Virus record (IMG/VR): IMGVR_UViG_3300013306_000047
Span: 1-28,529 of that record
Strand: one strand, 5' to 3'
From: a virus
DNA length: 28,529 nt
Shown here in pieces: positions 1-7,584 of the stretch; within the stretch, counting starts at the first letter, position 1; the number at the start of each line of letters is the position of its first letter. Below the pieces are notes generated by a model, which was not told where the DNA came from, ran no database searches, and saw nothing but the letters and a program-made list of their open reading frames with translations. The position numbers and the translations under genes are program-made.

Positions 1-41
1 GAGTCAGATAAACTCTTGGAAAGCTGCTCGTAGTTGAACAT
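1..41 (-). CDS. Start of an unidentified gene, cut by the left window edge
   Basis: An ATG at 41-39 overlaps the TAA stop of the upstream pyrophosphatase gene as TAATG, the junction used repeatedly between genes here. The visible part reads MFNYEQLSKSLSD and stays open to the edge. There is no clear Shine-Dalgarno sequence, so translation would depend on coupling to the upstream gene. Thirteen codons are too few to suggest a function. The overlap and the shared direction are the only evidence that it is a gene. Confidence 0.5.
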   Translation of the reverse strand, partial: MFNYEQLSKSLSD

Positions 42-487
42 TACGGAGTCGTAACGTCAGGGTTACAGATTTCGCAGACCTCAGGATCGAAGATAGACGG
101 CTTGACATCGTCCAAAGCTCGAGTACAGATTTTACACTTGTTCTCATTGGTATATCCAGCAGCCTGGCGGTCTCGGTTGACCTGCATTTTGGCCAAATAA
201 ATCTCATTCAACTCTTCGTCAGTCACCTTAGAAGCGACAAGACCGTTTGCGATGAAGTGAAGAGCATCCACAAGCTCCTTGACATATTCACGTCGGTTAA
301 AATATTCCTTTGAAGACCACGTCTTCCACGAGAATTCTCCGGCAGCTTCATGCATCTCATCAAGAGTTGCGAAAGTCTGGACGAAGAGATACTTTAGAAG
401 CTCTTCACCTTCTTTTGCTGCTGGATCAGTTCCAAAGGAATCGATCTGAAGCTGGCGAGTCTCTTCCAACCACTTGTCAAATAGCAT
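41..487 (-). CDS. All-alpha dimeric dUTPase/dCTPase (MazG-like NTP pyrophosphatase) with C-terminal Cys4 motif
   Basis: This 148-aa protein has the metal-binding pattern of the all-alpha dUTPase/MazG superfamily: E44xxE47, then E71xxD74 inside ELVDALHF. It also has the FSWKTWSS segment and the late K..VNRDRQAAGY segment of dimeric dUTPases. The family hydrolyses dUTP, and in T4 (gp56) also dCTP, to the monophosphate and pyrophosphate. A tail after residue 115 carries C118xxC121 and C138xxC141, a probable zinc ribbon not part of the core fold. Its ATG directly abuts the TAG stop of the glycosyltransferase gene, with GAAGGTAAG upstream as a ribosome site. If cytosine is replaced in this phage, this enzyme would clear dCTP and supply dCMP. 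The family call is firm; the choice between dUTP and dCTP is inference. Confidence 0.85.
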   Translation of the reverse strand: MLFDKWLEETRQLQIDSFGTDPAAKEGEELLKYLFVQTFATLDEMHEAAGEFSWKTWSSKEYFNRREYVKELVDALHFIANGLVASKVTDEELNEIYLAKMQVNRDRQAAGYTNENKCKICTRALDDVKPSIFDPEVCEICNPDVTTP

Positions 488-1525
488 CTATTTCTTACCT
501 TCAATTTCATTTTGGATTGCAGCGTCGATCTGGAATGCAGCCTCTGCTTGAGAAGTCTTATTCTGGTACCATGCTGTTGCCTGAGCATTAGCGATTTTAA
601 GCTTCTGAGTGAGGTTCATTGCTTCCACTTCTTTAACTGTAACATCATATGCAGCAGAAATGAAACTCAGCTCCTTGGACTGTGATACAAGGATTGCTCC
701 AGTCGAAGCTGCCTGATCATGACGGATACGAAGCCAGCCAGAACCTGCATGCCAGTAGGGGCAAGAGAGAACGCCCCAAGAGTCTGAGTACATCTGGACA
801 AGCTCAGACTCAGGCATTCCACCTGCTTCTGCCTTTGACGCTTTACTACCGCGGTGAGCAAGAGGCCAGCCAAGGTCCAGCTTTTCAAGCCACTTCTGCT
901 GGTCAGAGAGAATACCGAAGACCCACTGGTCCTTCTTGTCTACGGCAAGAGTGGAAGGAATGTTGTAGTCAGTATAGAAGTCGGTTGGATCGATCGCAAT
1001 GATGTTCGTACCTTCAGGCATCTTTGGCTTGAAGAGGTCGTGGTCACCGTTTTTATAGAGTGGCATGACGACGTCAAACCAGTCAGTAGCGAGAACTGTT
1101 AGTCCAGCCTTAATCGAATCAACGTTCTCCTGGGCCCATGCATAGTGTTGACGACCTTCAAAGAACTTTTTGGTGATCGTCTCAGGCTTGGCAAGGAGAC
1201 CTGCAGCATTACCCTGAATGCCATGCATCTTCCAGTCATCGATAAAGAAGAGCATAGGTAGGTTATGCTTCTTTGCCTCGCCAATAGCCCAGAGGGCACC
1301 GTATGAGTAGCCGGCAGTGATTGAGGACAGTGAGCTGACACCCATAAAAATGAGGTCGAACTTTGTTAGGTCTTCTTCAGGTTCAGTGGGGCGGTGCTCC
1401 ACGCTGTATCCTGCAGCGACAATGGCTCGGGCAAAGAGCTGTGCCACTGGATCGTACTTCAGACGAGTACCTTTTCCAGTGTGTTGATTGGTGAAGCCAG
1501 TAATGAGAATGTTACCCTTAGACAA
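488..1525 (-). CDS. GT-B-like glycosyltransferase, candidate DNA (hydroxymethylcytosine) glycosyltransferase
   Basis: About 345 aa. The N-terminus is a Rossmann-type strand (GNILITGFTNQHTGKG) with alternating hydrophobic strands such as FDLIFMGVSSLSS and LPMLFFIDDW. Late in the protein, SELVQMYSDSWGVLSCPYWH, then GSGWLRIRHDQAASTGAILV, resembles the donor-binding half of GT-B glycosyltransferases, where a surface-exposed sugar-nucleotide site precedes a short hydrophobic strand. I chose the TTG at 1525 because AAAGGA sits six bases upstream and the Rossmann strand follows at once; an ATG at 1540 and a TTG at 1558 are in frame but lack a ribosome site. The gene has its own candidate promoter and lies just upstream of the dUTPase/dCTPase. 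No secretion signal or membrane segment is visible, so it is cytoplasmic, which suits a DNA or nucleotide acceptor. Donor sugar and acceptor cannot be read from sequence. Confidence 0.65.
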   Translation of the reverse strand: MSKGNILITGFTNQHTGKGTRLKYDPVAQLFARAIVAAGYSVEHRPTEPEEDLTKFDLIFMGVSSLSSITAGYSYGALWAIGEAKKHNLPMLFFIDDWKMHGIQGNAAGLLAKPETITKKFFEGRQHYAWAQENVDSIKAGLTVLATDWFDVVMPLYKNGDHDLFKPKMPEGTNIIAIDPTDFYTDYNIPSTLAVDKKDQWVFGILSDQQKWLEKLDLGWPLAHRGSKASKAEAGGMPESELVQMYSDSWGVLSCPYWHAGSGWLRIRHDQAASTGAILVSQSKELSFISAAYDVTVKEVEAMNLTQKLKIANAQATAWYQNKTSQAEAAFQIDAAIQNEIEGKK

Positions 1526-1549
1526 AGGTAATCCTTTCATGTTAAGAAT

Positions 1550-1577
1550 ACTATACAATAGGATGCCCGATGTACAC
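1550..1577 (-). promoter_or_regulatory. Candidate promoter of the glycosyltransferase unit
   Basis: Reading the minus strand, GTGTAC (1577-1572), a 16-base spacer and TATAGT (1555-1550) lie between the upstream hairpin and the glycosyltransferase start. The predicted transcript would begin near 1543, a few bases before the AAAGGA ribosome site. The -35 shares the core TGTAC with two other candidate promoters in this window. This is motif evidence only. Confidence 0.4.
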
Positions 1578-1584
1578 AGGCAAG

Positions 1585-1614
1585 AAGAGGCGCCTATCGA
1601 AATAGACGCCTCTT
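1585..1614 (-). terminator. Hairpin terminator after the ssDNA-binding protein gene
   Basis: A 13-bp stem with a TTCG tetraloop (minus-strand sense) lies 13 bases after the stop of the gene at 1628. On the minus strand every pair forms, with one G-U wobble; on the plus strand the same position is a C-A mismatch, so the structure is built for the minus-strand transcript. The 3' tail (TCTTCTTG) is only moderately U-rich. On the plus-strand side the arm is followed by a T run, so it may also stop antisense transcripts. Confidence 0.65.
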
Positions 1615-1627
1615 TTTTCAGGTCAGA

Positions 1628-2266
1628 CTAGAGACCCGGTGCCGGAGGGGCATTGTTCTCCCAAGGGTTCGCCGAAGGAACCTGAGGTGTAGTCGGAATG
1701 TTCGGTACTCCAGGTACGGTAGGACCTGCAGTAGGAGCGCTAGCAACCTGAGGTGCAGATGCAACCTGAGGTACAGACGGAACAGACGGAGTGCTGCTAC
1801 CGCTAGAAGAACCAACAGTCGCTGCAGCATTACCAATTGCTGCGCCTACAGGGGCTGCAAAGCTGGAGAACTCGTTCTTCTTTTTACCTGAGTTTGCAGG
1901 ATACTCAGTAGTCTTCAAACCACCAACGAAACGCTTGTTGATGAGGTTGCTGACAATCTGCTCATCACTCGGGTTCGACTTCCAGAAACCTTCGAGAGTC
2001 AGACCGAAGACAGCCATTTCTCGGAAGAAGTAAGCAAGAGCATTCGGGTTCTCAGGTGAGATGTACCAAGTGTTCCAGACCTTACGCTTAGCGTTTGGAC
2101 CACTTTCAACAATTGCAGTGATTCCGATACTCTTCTTACCGGTTTTTGATTCACCGACTTCAGCTTCAGAAACTACGAAGTTGTAGTTGTCATCCGGAAG
2201 CGGTTCGAAAGCCTTACCAGCTTCGCCAGCGGCTTCGACAAGGTTGTCCCATGAGATATTAGGCAT
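1628..2266 (-). CDS. Single-stranded DNA-binding protein-like, DUF669 type
   Basis: This 212-aa protein has a globular N-terminal half (about 1-130) with the pattern of phage DUF669-type proteins: DDNYNFVVSEAEV, then KRKVWNTWYIS, then a helix ALAYFFREMAVFGL and a late GGLKTTEYPANSGKKKNEF strand. These proteins usually sit with a Sak4-like ATPase and are thought to be phage single-strand DNA-binding proteins. Residues from about 130 to the end are low-complexity Ser/Pro/Ala/Val with short PSVPQVAS-like repeats, a disordered tail like those bacterial SSBs use to recruit partners. However, it ends NPWENNAPPAPGL rather than with the acidic DDDIPF tip. The start is an ATG with GAAAGAAG upstream. 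It is the last gene of its unit, followed by a hairpin terminator. Confidence 0.65.
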   Translation of the reverse strand: MPNISWDNLVEAAGEAGKAFEPLPDDNYNFVVSEAEVGESKTGKKSIGITAIVESGPNAKRKVWNTWYISPENPNALAYFFREMAVFGLTLEGFWKSNPSDEQIVSNLINKRFVGGLKTTEYPANSGKKKNEFSSFAAPVGAAIGNAAATVGSSSGSSTPSVPSVPQVASAPQVASAPTAGPTVPGVPNIPTTPQVPSANPWENNAPPAPGL

Positions 2267-2288
2267 TTAGTAATTCTTCTTTCGTCGT

Positions 2289-3095
2289 TTATTCTGCAGG
2301 AGGAGCAGGGGGTGTAGAGGAATCTACGATTGTGGTTGTTGGAGTCAAAATAGCAGGAGCAGGTTTAGTCACTGCCTGTTGCGAACTCGTCTGAGGAAAT
2401 ACTGTATCAAGCATTCCCTCGATAGATGGGTTTTCGATGATGATTGGAAGTCCAGGAACTCTGTTTCCAGCTTCGAAACTGGGGTTCTTGTCTGTAAGAA
2501 GCTTACGAACAACGACCCAGTTACCAGCTTCATCCTGTACTTGATCAAGGAAGATGTAAGACGTGACATCGAACCAGTATGCAACCTGAGATGCAATCTG
2601 ACCCTGAAGATATGGCTTTAGAACACCTTCAACTTCACGAGACATTGCTGTGACAACAACGGCTTCAAGTGGATTTTTCTGGACAGTCAAGTCACGGAGG
2701 TCTCGAGCAAAGAATGCCATCTTCGCAAGTAGAGTTCCCCAGTCCTGAGTCTTCATCTGATTACGACCAGCGACCAGTTCCTGTGCCTTTACCTGAAGCT
2801 CTGAAATAGAGTCAAGAATAACGGACTTGAACGGGTGCTTACCACTCTTTAGCCATTCATAGGCTTTTAGAGCTGTCGTAAAGTCCGTAACTCGGACAAT
2901 ACAGGTATCCCACGTGCCATCAGCTTCAGGTGGAGCGTCAACCATCGGGTCCCAATAGACCTTTTCGCACTGTAGAAAGCGGCTAGCAGCTTCTACGTCA
3001 AGCAAAAGGCGTGGATATGGTGCGGTATTTGCAAATGTTGTTTTACCAACCTTAGCATGTCCGTGAACTAGAACGCTTAGGGCGCGATCTGTCAT
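2289..3095 (-). CDS. Sak4-like RecA-fold ATPase for recombination
   Basis: 268 aa. A Walker A motif GHAKVGKT (residues 12-19) and a Walker B strand SVILDSIS (Asp95) place it in the RecA/AAA_24 group of phage ATPases often called Sak4, which bind single-stranded DNA and help annealing or strand exchange together with a phage SSB. The segment between the motifs (LLLDVEAASRFL) and the later VVVTAMSREVEG are consistent. The C-terminal 35 residues are Pro/Thr/Ala-rich and probably disordered. It overlaps the upstream exonuclease gene as TGATG and is followed by the SSB-like gene, so nuclease, ATPase and SSB would be made together as a recombination or replication-repair module. The exact biochemical role is inferred from family and context. 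Confidence 0.75.
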   Translation of the reverse strand: MTDRALSVLVHGHAKVGKTTFANTAPYPRLLLDVEAASRFLQCEKVYWDPMVDAPPEADGTWDTCIVRVTDFTTALKAYEWLKSGKHPFKSVILDSISELQVKAQELVAGRNQMKTQDWGTLLAKMAFFARDLRDLTVQKNPLEAVVVTAMSREVEGVLKPYLQGQIASQVAYWFDVTSYIFLDQVQDEAGNWVVVRKLLTDKNPSFEAGNRVPGLPIIIENPSIEGMLDTVFPQTSSQQAVTKPAPAILTPTTTIVDSSTPPAPPAE

Positions 3096-4081
3096 CAGCC
3101 ATCACTACTTTCTTTTTCTGTTGTTACGTTGTATCGCTCGTAAGGATTGACAACATTATAATGGTCTTCAATATACTGTTCTGCAGAGGACCCATCATCA
3201 AGCATTGGACATACCTGAAAGAATGGGCACATACCGCAGTGCCAGTCCATTTGTGGTTTTGGATAAGCTACAAAACGATGGTCTGCACCTTCGTCGAGTT
3301 TATCGCGAACTTCCATCATATCATGCAGAACGCCACGTAGGCGAATCCAGAACGAGTTAAGAGTTACATCATTAAATCGTACGTCGATACGGTCATAGAA
3401 AGGAGGTTTAGCTGTTCCAGTTCGTTTTACTTTCTTAAGAAGATTGTAAACTCCACCATCAACTTCTGCACCATCTTCGGGAGGATTGAACTTATTGATA
3501 AGCGTATACGTCATGAGTTGTTCAGACATATGCGAATACTTGTAGTACGGTCCCAAATCTGCTGCGGTTTTATGATCAATAATTGCGAGTGAATTATCTG
3601 ATCGGCGACGAGCTTCTGCGTCAACCTTAGCTTGAAGAATAACTCTACCACCAAAATCATCGATGATGAGAGAAATTACTTTCTCTGCATACTGAATATC
3701 GATGTTGGCATCGGCATTTGTTTCTGCAAGCCAGTCTAAATAACCTTCAAGCATCAAACGGCCAAGTTCACCCTCAGACTCGAATTTTCTAACCTTTGTA
3801 GGGTCTTCTGCTTCGATACTGTCTCGAAAGATAGCATTGTCTTTTCTCATCAAACGGTTATACGCATCTACAGGATTATCGTAGGTAGTGTAGTACTGCT
3901 CGAGAGAATCATGAACTCGGGTTCCAAGCGGCAAAGGTCCAACTAAAGTCTGTTCTTTCTTTTGAAGTCCCAGATAATTAGCGAGATACCAATGCCGCTT
4001 GCAATTTTTGAACCCTTGAATTTCAGAATTGGAAATACGCACTTGTTCGGGCTTGATACCCAAGTAAGGCTGTAAAGTCAT
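3095..4081 (-). CDS. Cas4/RecB-like PD-(D/E)XK exonuclease with iron-sulfur cysteines
   Basis: 328 aa with a complete Cas4/AddB-type nuclease layout: first cluster cysteine C27 (FKNCKRHW), His57 (GTRVHDSLEQYY), Asp154 (LQAKVDAEA), D169-H-K171 (IIDHKTA), Gln188 (EQLMTY), and a C-terminal triplet C282, C285, C291 (CGMCPFFQVC). The four cysteines would hold a 4Fe-4S cluster; the acidic residues and lysine form the metal-dependent nuclease site. In phages such enzymes resect DNA ends for recombination. The ATG has GAGGAA six bases upstream. It is the first gene of a unit with its own candidate promoter and overlaps the Sak4-like gene by TGATG. All catalytic and cluster residues seem intact. Confidence 0.85.
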   Translation of the reverse strand: MTLQPYLGIKPEQVRISNSEIQGFKNCKRHWYLANYLGLQKKEQTLVGPLPLGTRVHDSLEQYYTTYDNPVDAYNRLMRKDNAIFRDSIEAEDPTKVRKFESEGELGRLMLEGYLDWLAETNADANIDIQYAEKVISLIIDDFGGRVILQAKVDAEARRRSDNSLAIIDHKTAADLGPYYKYSHMSEQLMTYTLINKFNPPEDGAEVDGGVYNLLKKVKRTGTAKPPFYDRIDVRFNDVTLNSFWIRLRGVLHDMMEVRDKLDEGADHRFVAYPKPQMDWHCGMCPFFQVCPMLDDGSSAEQYIEDHYNVVNPYERYNVTTEKESSDG

Positions 4082-4112
4082 GTATTTCCTCTATGTTTTT
4101 GTTTCTAGAATA

Positions 4113-4142
4113 ATTGTATTACGTTTCCTTGCAAAAGTACAA
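4113..4142 (-). promoter_or_regulatory. Candidate promoter of the exonuclease-ATPase-SSB operon
   Basis: On the minus strand TTGTAC (4142-4137), an 18-base spacer and TACAAT (4118-4113) fill the 61-base gap before the exonuclease gene. The 12-mer GATTGTACTTTT, which includes the -35, also occurs upstream of the kinase gene at 12154-12165; both copies start right at the stop codon of the preceding gene. TTGTA and TACAA also form an inverted pair, so an operator is possible. Confidence 0.5.
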
Positions 4143-4844
4143 TCAAGGTGCTACATACTTACTTTCCTCAAAAGCTTCCCAAACGTTCGGGAATTTCTCC
4201 TTGATAATTTCTACAATCTGATCAGTGACGAGTTCAATTTCGTCCTGAGCATGTGAAACAACAGCTGCACCTTCCCATTCTTTTCGCTTTGAAAGGAAAT
4301 TCATCAGGCTGCGCATATTAATAGTGAGGAACATTGAGGTGTATGTATTCACTGGCATGTGCATTCGTGCAACTTCTTTCGCTACACCAAGCTCAAGGAG
4401 CTTTTCGTAGTTGTCCCAAAATGCCTGAGCACTATTCTCCAACACCCAACGTACAGCTGCCATCTGATCTGGAGTACCATCAACAAAATGGTAGTCTCCA
4501 GTCTTACCAACCTGGACGAGCTTGCGCTCATCTCGTGGAGTGTAGAAGTTGGGCATGAACTCACGGTACCGACCTGATTCCTCATTAATAGAGGAAAGAC
4601 GATGCTTTACGATCTGCCGAGAGACGAAAATCGGTACCTCGAGATAGAACGTAAAGAGTACATGCTCGAATGGAACTCCGTGCTGGTCCCTGAAAAGGTA
4701 CTTCAGGAGCCTTGTGTTGCCTTTTGTGTCACGAGAATCAGCACCTAATGTAGATACTTTAGCGACCTGCACCACGCGATCCTCGGTGCCCATAGAGTCA
4801 ATCAACTCTACTGTTACGTCACTTCGTAGTGAAACTTCTGTCAT
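4143..4844 (-). CDS. thyX: Flavin-dependent thymidylate synthase ThyX
   Basis: 233 aa. It methylates dUMP to dTMP using methylene-tetrahydrofolate, NADPH and FAD. The ThyX signature is at residues 80-93, KHRLSSINEESGRY, matching RHRxxSxNExSxRY except for a conservative Lys in place of the first Arg. The C-terminal NMRSLMNFLSKR segment, with the family's substrate-binding Arg-Ser, is also present, and length is normal. The gene directly follows the helicase gene (TAAATG junction) and ends the long operon that starts at the kinase gene. Its presence matters for interpretation: with a full ThyX, the ThyA-fold protein at 10311-11192 is not needed for dTMP. The Lys80 change might alter FAD or dUMP binding but is unlikely to abolish it. 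Confidence 0.93.
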   Translation of the reverse strand: MTEVSLRSDVTVELIDSMGTEDRVVQVAKVSTLGADSRDTKGNTRLLKYLFRDQHGVPFEHVLFTFYLEVPIFVSRQIVKHRLSSINEESGRYREFMPNFYTPRDERKLVQVGKTGDYHFVDGTPDQMAAVRWVLENSAQAFWDNYEKLLELGVAKEVARMHMPVNTYTSMFLTINMRSLMNFLSKRKEWEGAAVVSHAQDEIELVTDQIVEIIKEKFPNVWEAFEESKYVAP

Positions 4845-6740
4845 TTAGGAATCGTCTCCGTGTAGTTCTTCTTCGTCATCTTCAGTCAAGGTGACTGCTC
4901 TGTCGAGCTCATCCTGACTGATTTCTTCTCCCAAAAGGGTTTTCAAGATGAGTGCTTCATCTCGAAGGATACTCTGTAGGTGGCGGTTCTTCTCATCAAT
5001 AGCTTGGAAGACGCGCTCCTGTACAGTTCCCTTTGTCACATAATCAATAATGCGGACACGTTCATGAATCTCAGAACCAATTCGGTGTCCGCGAGCTTCA
5101 GCCTGAAGGTTCTCGATGAGACTCCAGCTTCTCTGGAGGAATGCTGTTGTGCTTCCTCGAGTCAGAGTAATACCCGTTCCACCAGCCGCAATCGTACAAA
5201 GAATGTACTTGATCTTGCCGTCCTGGAAATCATCCATATGGATTTGACGTTCCATAGCAGTCTGGGCACCTGTGATGAGACCATGCTTGATTTTCAGCTT
5301 TGTTAGTCGCTTCGACAATAGATCAATCAGCTGTCGAGAAACTGCAAATACGATGATCGACTCTTCACCAAAATCAGGAATATCATCAATGAAAGCATCC
5401 AGAGTAGCTGACGGATCAGCGAGAATAACTTTCTGCTTGACTTCATCCATCTGAGTGTATGGATTAAATACTACTTCATCAGAATCAACAATCTCAGCAT
5501 ACGAAGAAGAGAACTGAAGCATTCGCATCATTCGAATAAGTGGAGAGTCTGTTACAACTAACTCACCATTCAACTCAGCGATCATCTGGTTTTCCATTTG
5601 CTTATACGCTTTTGCCTGTTTAGGAGACATTTCAACATCTCGGCGTTCACGAATAATAGGAGGCAAGAACTTCAGAATAACGTCTTTCGGCATGCGACGA
5701 AGGAATGGATCGAGTCCTGCAAAGAACTCCTGCTCCATGTGTCGCTTGACACCCAAAACTACAGGCTGGCCCCATGCATCAAACGAAGTATCCATAAAGC
5801 GTTCACGCCATTTGGTGCGAGACGGGAAGACTTCTGGCCACATCCAGTTGAGCGCTGAAAAGAGGTCATACGGCTTCGAAGCAATCGGAGTACCAGACAA
5901 TCCGAAGCGGAATCTAGCATTTCCAGTTGCAGCCTTCAAAGCTCGAGCCATCTGAGACTTCGGATCCTTGATACGATGGACTTCATCGATGATCACGGTA
6001 TTAAAGTCTATCACATTTAGCTCACGAATGTGAACTTGGCATGCAGTCTCTTTCACATTCGAGTCATGACCACCACAAGCTACGCATCGTTTCAGACCGA
6101 CGCTGCCGTATGGAGCTAGACGACTGTGAGACTTTGCAATCTCGTGGTTGATGATGTAGACGTGAGCCTTCTCCTCGAGAAGCTTACGACGCTGACCAGC
6201 AGAGCCAGTCACGACGTTTACTTTCAAGCCAGGCCATACGATGTCAATCTCTCGCTGCCAACCGATTTTGGTCGAGTTTGGAACTGAGATAAGAACTGGA
6301 AAAGGATTCTTACCTTCTTCAAACAGTCGACGGACTGTAGAGAAAACGGTTCGAGTCTTTCCAGAACCCATGTCATCACAGAGGAATCCACGTTCGGCTA
6401 GAGCCAGAAATTGGACTCCCGCATTCTGGTGTGGTCGAAGGTCTGGATATCCTTCTGCTTCAAGCTGGTCTCTCAGCTGATGAAGAATACCAATTCGAGT
6501 GGTCCACTCATCCTCTGCCCATCTCTGAAGCTCAGGTCCAACTTCTGGAACCTCAGTCCCAAAAGTGTTGAACATTGCAAGATAGGAATGCCAAGACAAA
6601 GGAATATCAGCAGTGTTCTGCGTACCTGGTTTTGGCCTAGCTCCGGGAATTGTCTTTACGAGTTCAGCGAATCTCCACTCGTAGGTTAGGCGAATTTTTG
6701 ATTTGTCGCCTTCAAATATTTCAGCTAGGACTGCTGACAC
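4845..6740 (-). CDS. SNF2-family DNA helicase/translocase with inserted zinc finger
   Basis: 631 aa with two helicase lobes. Motif I is DDMGSGKTR (GK at about 127-128), motif II is DEVH (252-255), motif III is GLSGTPIA, and motif VI is QAEARGHRIG (about 546-555), close to the QAxDRxHRIGQ of SNF2 enzymes. Between motifs Ia and II lies C219xxC222...C234xxH237, a probable zinc-binding insertion. The end is strongly acidic (EDDEEELHGDDS). SNF2-type enzymes move along duplex DNA and in phages are linked to replication, recombination or displacement of bound proteins. The start is a GTG at 6740 with GACGAAAGG upstream; the first 20 bases overlap the methyltransferase gene. It lacks the hexameric fold of replicative helicases, so the replicative helicase is probably elsewhere or from the host. 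Confidence 0.88.
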   Translation of the reverse strand: MSAVLAEIFEGDKSKIRLTYEWRFAELVKTIPGARPKPGTQNTADIPLSWHSYLAMFNTFGTEVPEVGPELQRWAEDEWTTRIGILHQLRDQLEAEGYPDLRPHQNAGVQFLALAERGFLCDDMGSGKTRTVFSTVRRLFEEGKNPFPVLISVPNSTKIGWQREIDIVWPGLKVNVVTGSAGQRRKLLEEKAHVYIINHEIAKSHSRLAPYGSVGLKRCVACGGHDSNVKETACQVHIRELNVIDFNTVIIDEVHRIKDPKSQMARALKAATGNARFRFGLSGTPIASKPYDLFSALNWMWPEVFPSRTKWRERFMDTSFDAWGQPVVLGVKRHMEQEFFAGLDPFLRRMPKDVILKFLPPIIRERRDVEMSPKQAKAYKQMENQMIAELNGELVVTDSPLIRMMRMLQFSSSYAEIVDSDEVVFNPYTQMDEVKQKVILADPSATLDAFIDDIPDFGEESIIVFAVSRQLIDLLSKRLTKLKIKHGLITGAQTAMERQIHMDDFQDGKIKYILCTIAAGGTGITLTRGSTTAFLQRSWSLIENLQAEARGHRIGSEIHERVRIIDYVTKGTVQERVFQAIDEKNRHLQSILRDEALILKTLLGEEISQDELDRAVTLTEDDEEELHGDDS

Positions 6741-7584
6741 TATTTAGCCTTTCGTCCATAATTTTCTTTGCGTCTTCTTTCTCATCGATCATAACGTAGT
6801 TACGACCGAGTTTCTTTGCTACTGCTCCAGTTGTGCCAGAGCCAGCGAAGAAGTCAAGAACCCAGTCACCTTCCTTGGTGGAAGCCTGAATCATCCTACG
6901 AATAATACCTTCCGGCTTTTGCGTAGGATACCCAGTACGCTCCTTACCATTGGTAGGAACGATCGTGTGCCACCAGACATCAGTCGGTAGCTTGCCAAGT
7001 TCACGCTTTTCTGGAGTCACAAGACCCGGAGCCATGTAGGGCTCACGATCGACCTCTTCAGAGTTGTAGTAGTACTTGGATGGGTTCTTGACGTATACAA
7101 GAATATTATCATGCTTTGTCGGCCACTTAGACTTCGACTTTCCGCCATAGTCGTAGGCCCAGATGATCTCATTCAGAAAGCACTCACGACCGAAGATCGT
7201 GTCCAGGATTACCTTCGCATAGTGGACTTCACGGTAGTCGAGATGGAGGTAGAGAGTGCCTGTCTCATCCAAGAGACGCCATGCTTCACGAAGACGGGGT
7301 TCAAGGAAAGCCCAAAAATTAGCAAAAGAGTCGTTATACTCAATAGTTCGTCCAAGAATTTTCACGCCTTCGATCGTCGTCTGCTTGGCCATAGACTGGG
7401 TGTCCCCGGTGTTGAATGGGGGATCGATATAGATCATCTGATATGATTCATCAGCCATCTGGTTCATGAAGCCCAGGTTGTCACCGAGTAGGATTTGGCA
7501 TTCGCGCTTCGTTCCGTCTTTTTTCAAGTTCTTCAATCTGTGTAGTGCTTCTTTAATTCCAGTTGCATTGTCAGTCAACGTCAA
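6721..7584 (-). CDS. DNA adenine-N6 methyltransferase, beta class (type III Mod-like)
   Basis: 287 aa. The catalytic motif IV DPPFNTG (54-60) comes before the AdoMet motif I DFFAGSGTTG (244-253), the order of beta-class amino-methyltransferases. DPPF favours adenine N6 over cytosine N4, which usually has SPP. The middle region (DYGGKSKSKWPTKHD to YYYNSEEV) is the likely target-recognition part, and GYPTQKPEGIIRRMI is the conserved block before motif I. No restriction endonuclease gene is adjacent, so it is an orphan, probably protecting phage DNA from host restriction or marking DNA for regulation. The start is a TTG at 7584 (or a TTG at 7578) after GAAGGG; no in-frame ATG lies before motif IV at a usable place. 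The gene overlaps the resolvase gene upstream and the helicase gene downstream. Confidence 0.88.
   Translation of the reverse strand: MTLTDNATGIKEALHRLKNLKKDGTKRECQILLGDNLGFMNQMADESYQMIYIDPPFNTGDTQSMAKQTTIEGVKILGRTIEYNDSFANFWAFLEPRLREAWRLLDETGTLYLHLDYREVHYAKVILDTIFGRECFLNEIIWAYDYGGKSKSKWPTKHDNILVYVKNPSKYYYNSEEVDREPYMAPGLVTPEKRELGKLPTDVWWHTIVPTNGKERTGYPTQKPEGIIRRMIQASTKEGDWVLDFFAGSGTTGAVAKKLGRNYVMIDEKEDAKKIMDERLNSVSSPS

Noticed and set aside
1612-1619. T run after the hairpin, suggesting a plus-strand terminator for a plus-strand gene
   Set aside because: No plus-strand gene ends here, and the stem is perfect only in the minus-strand RNA (G-U wobble instead of a C-A mismatch). An effect on antisense transcripts remains possible but secondary.
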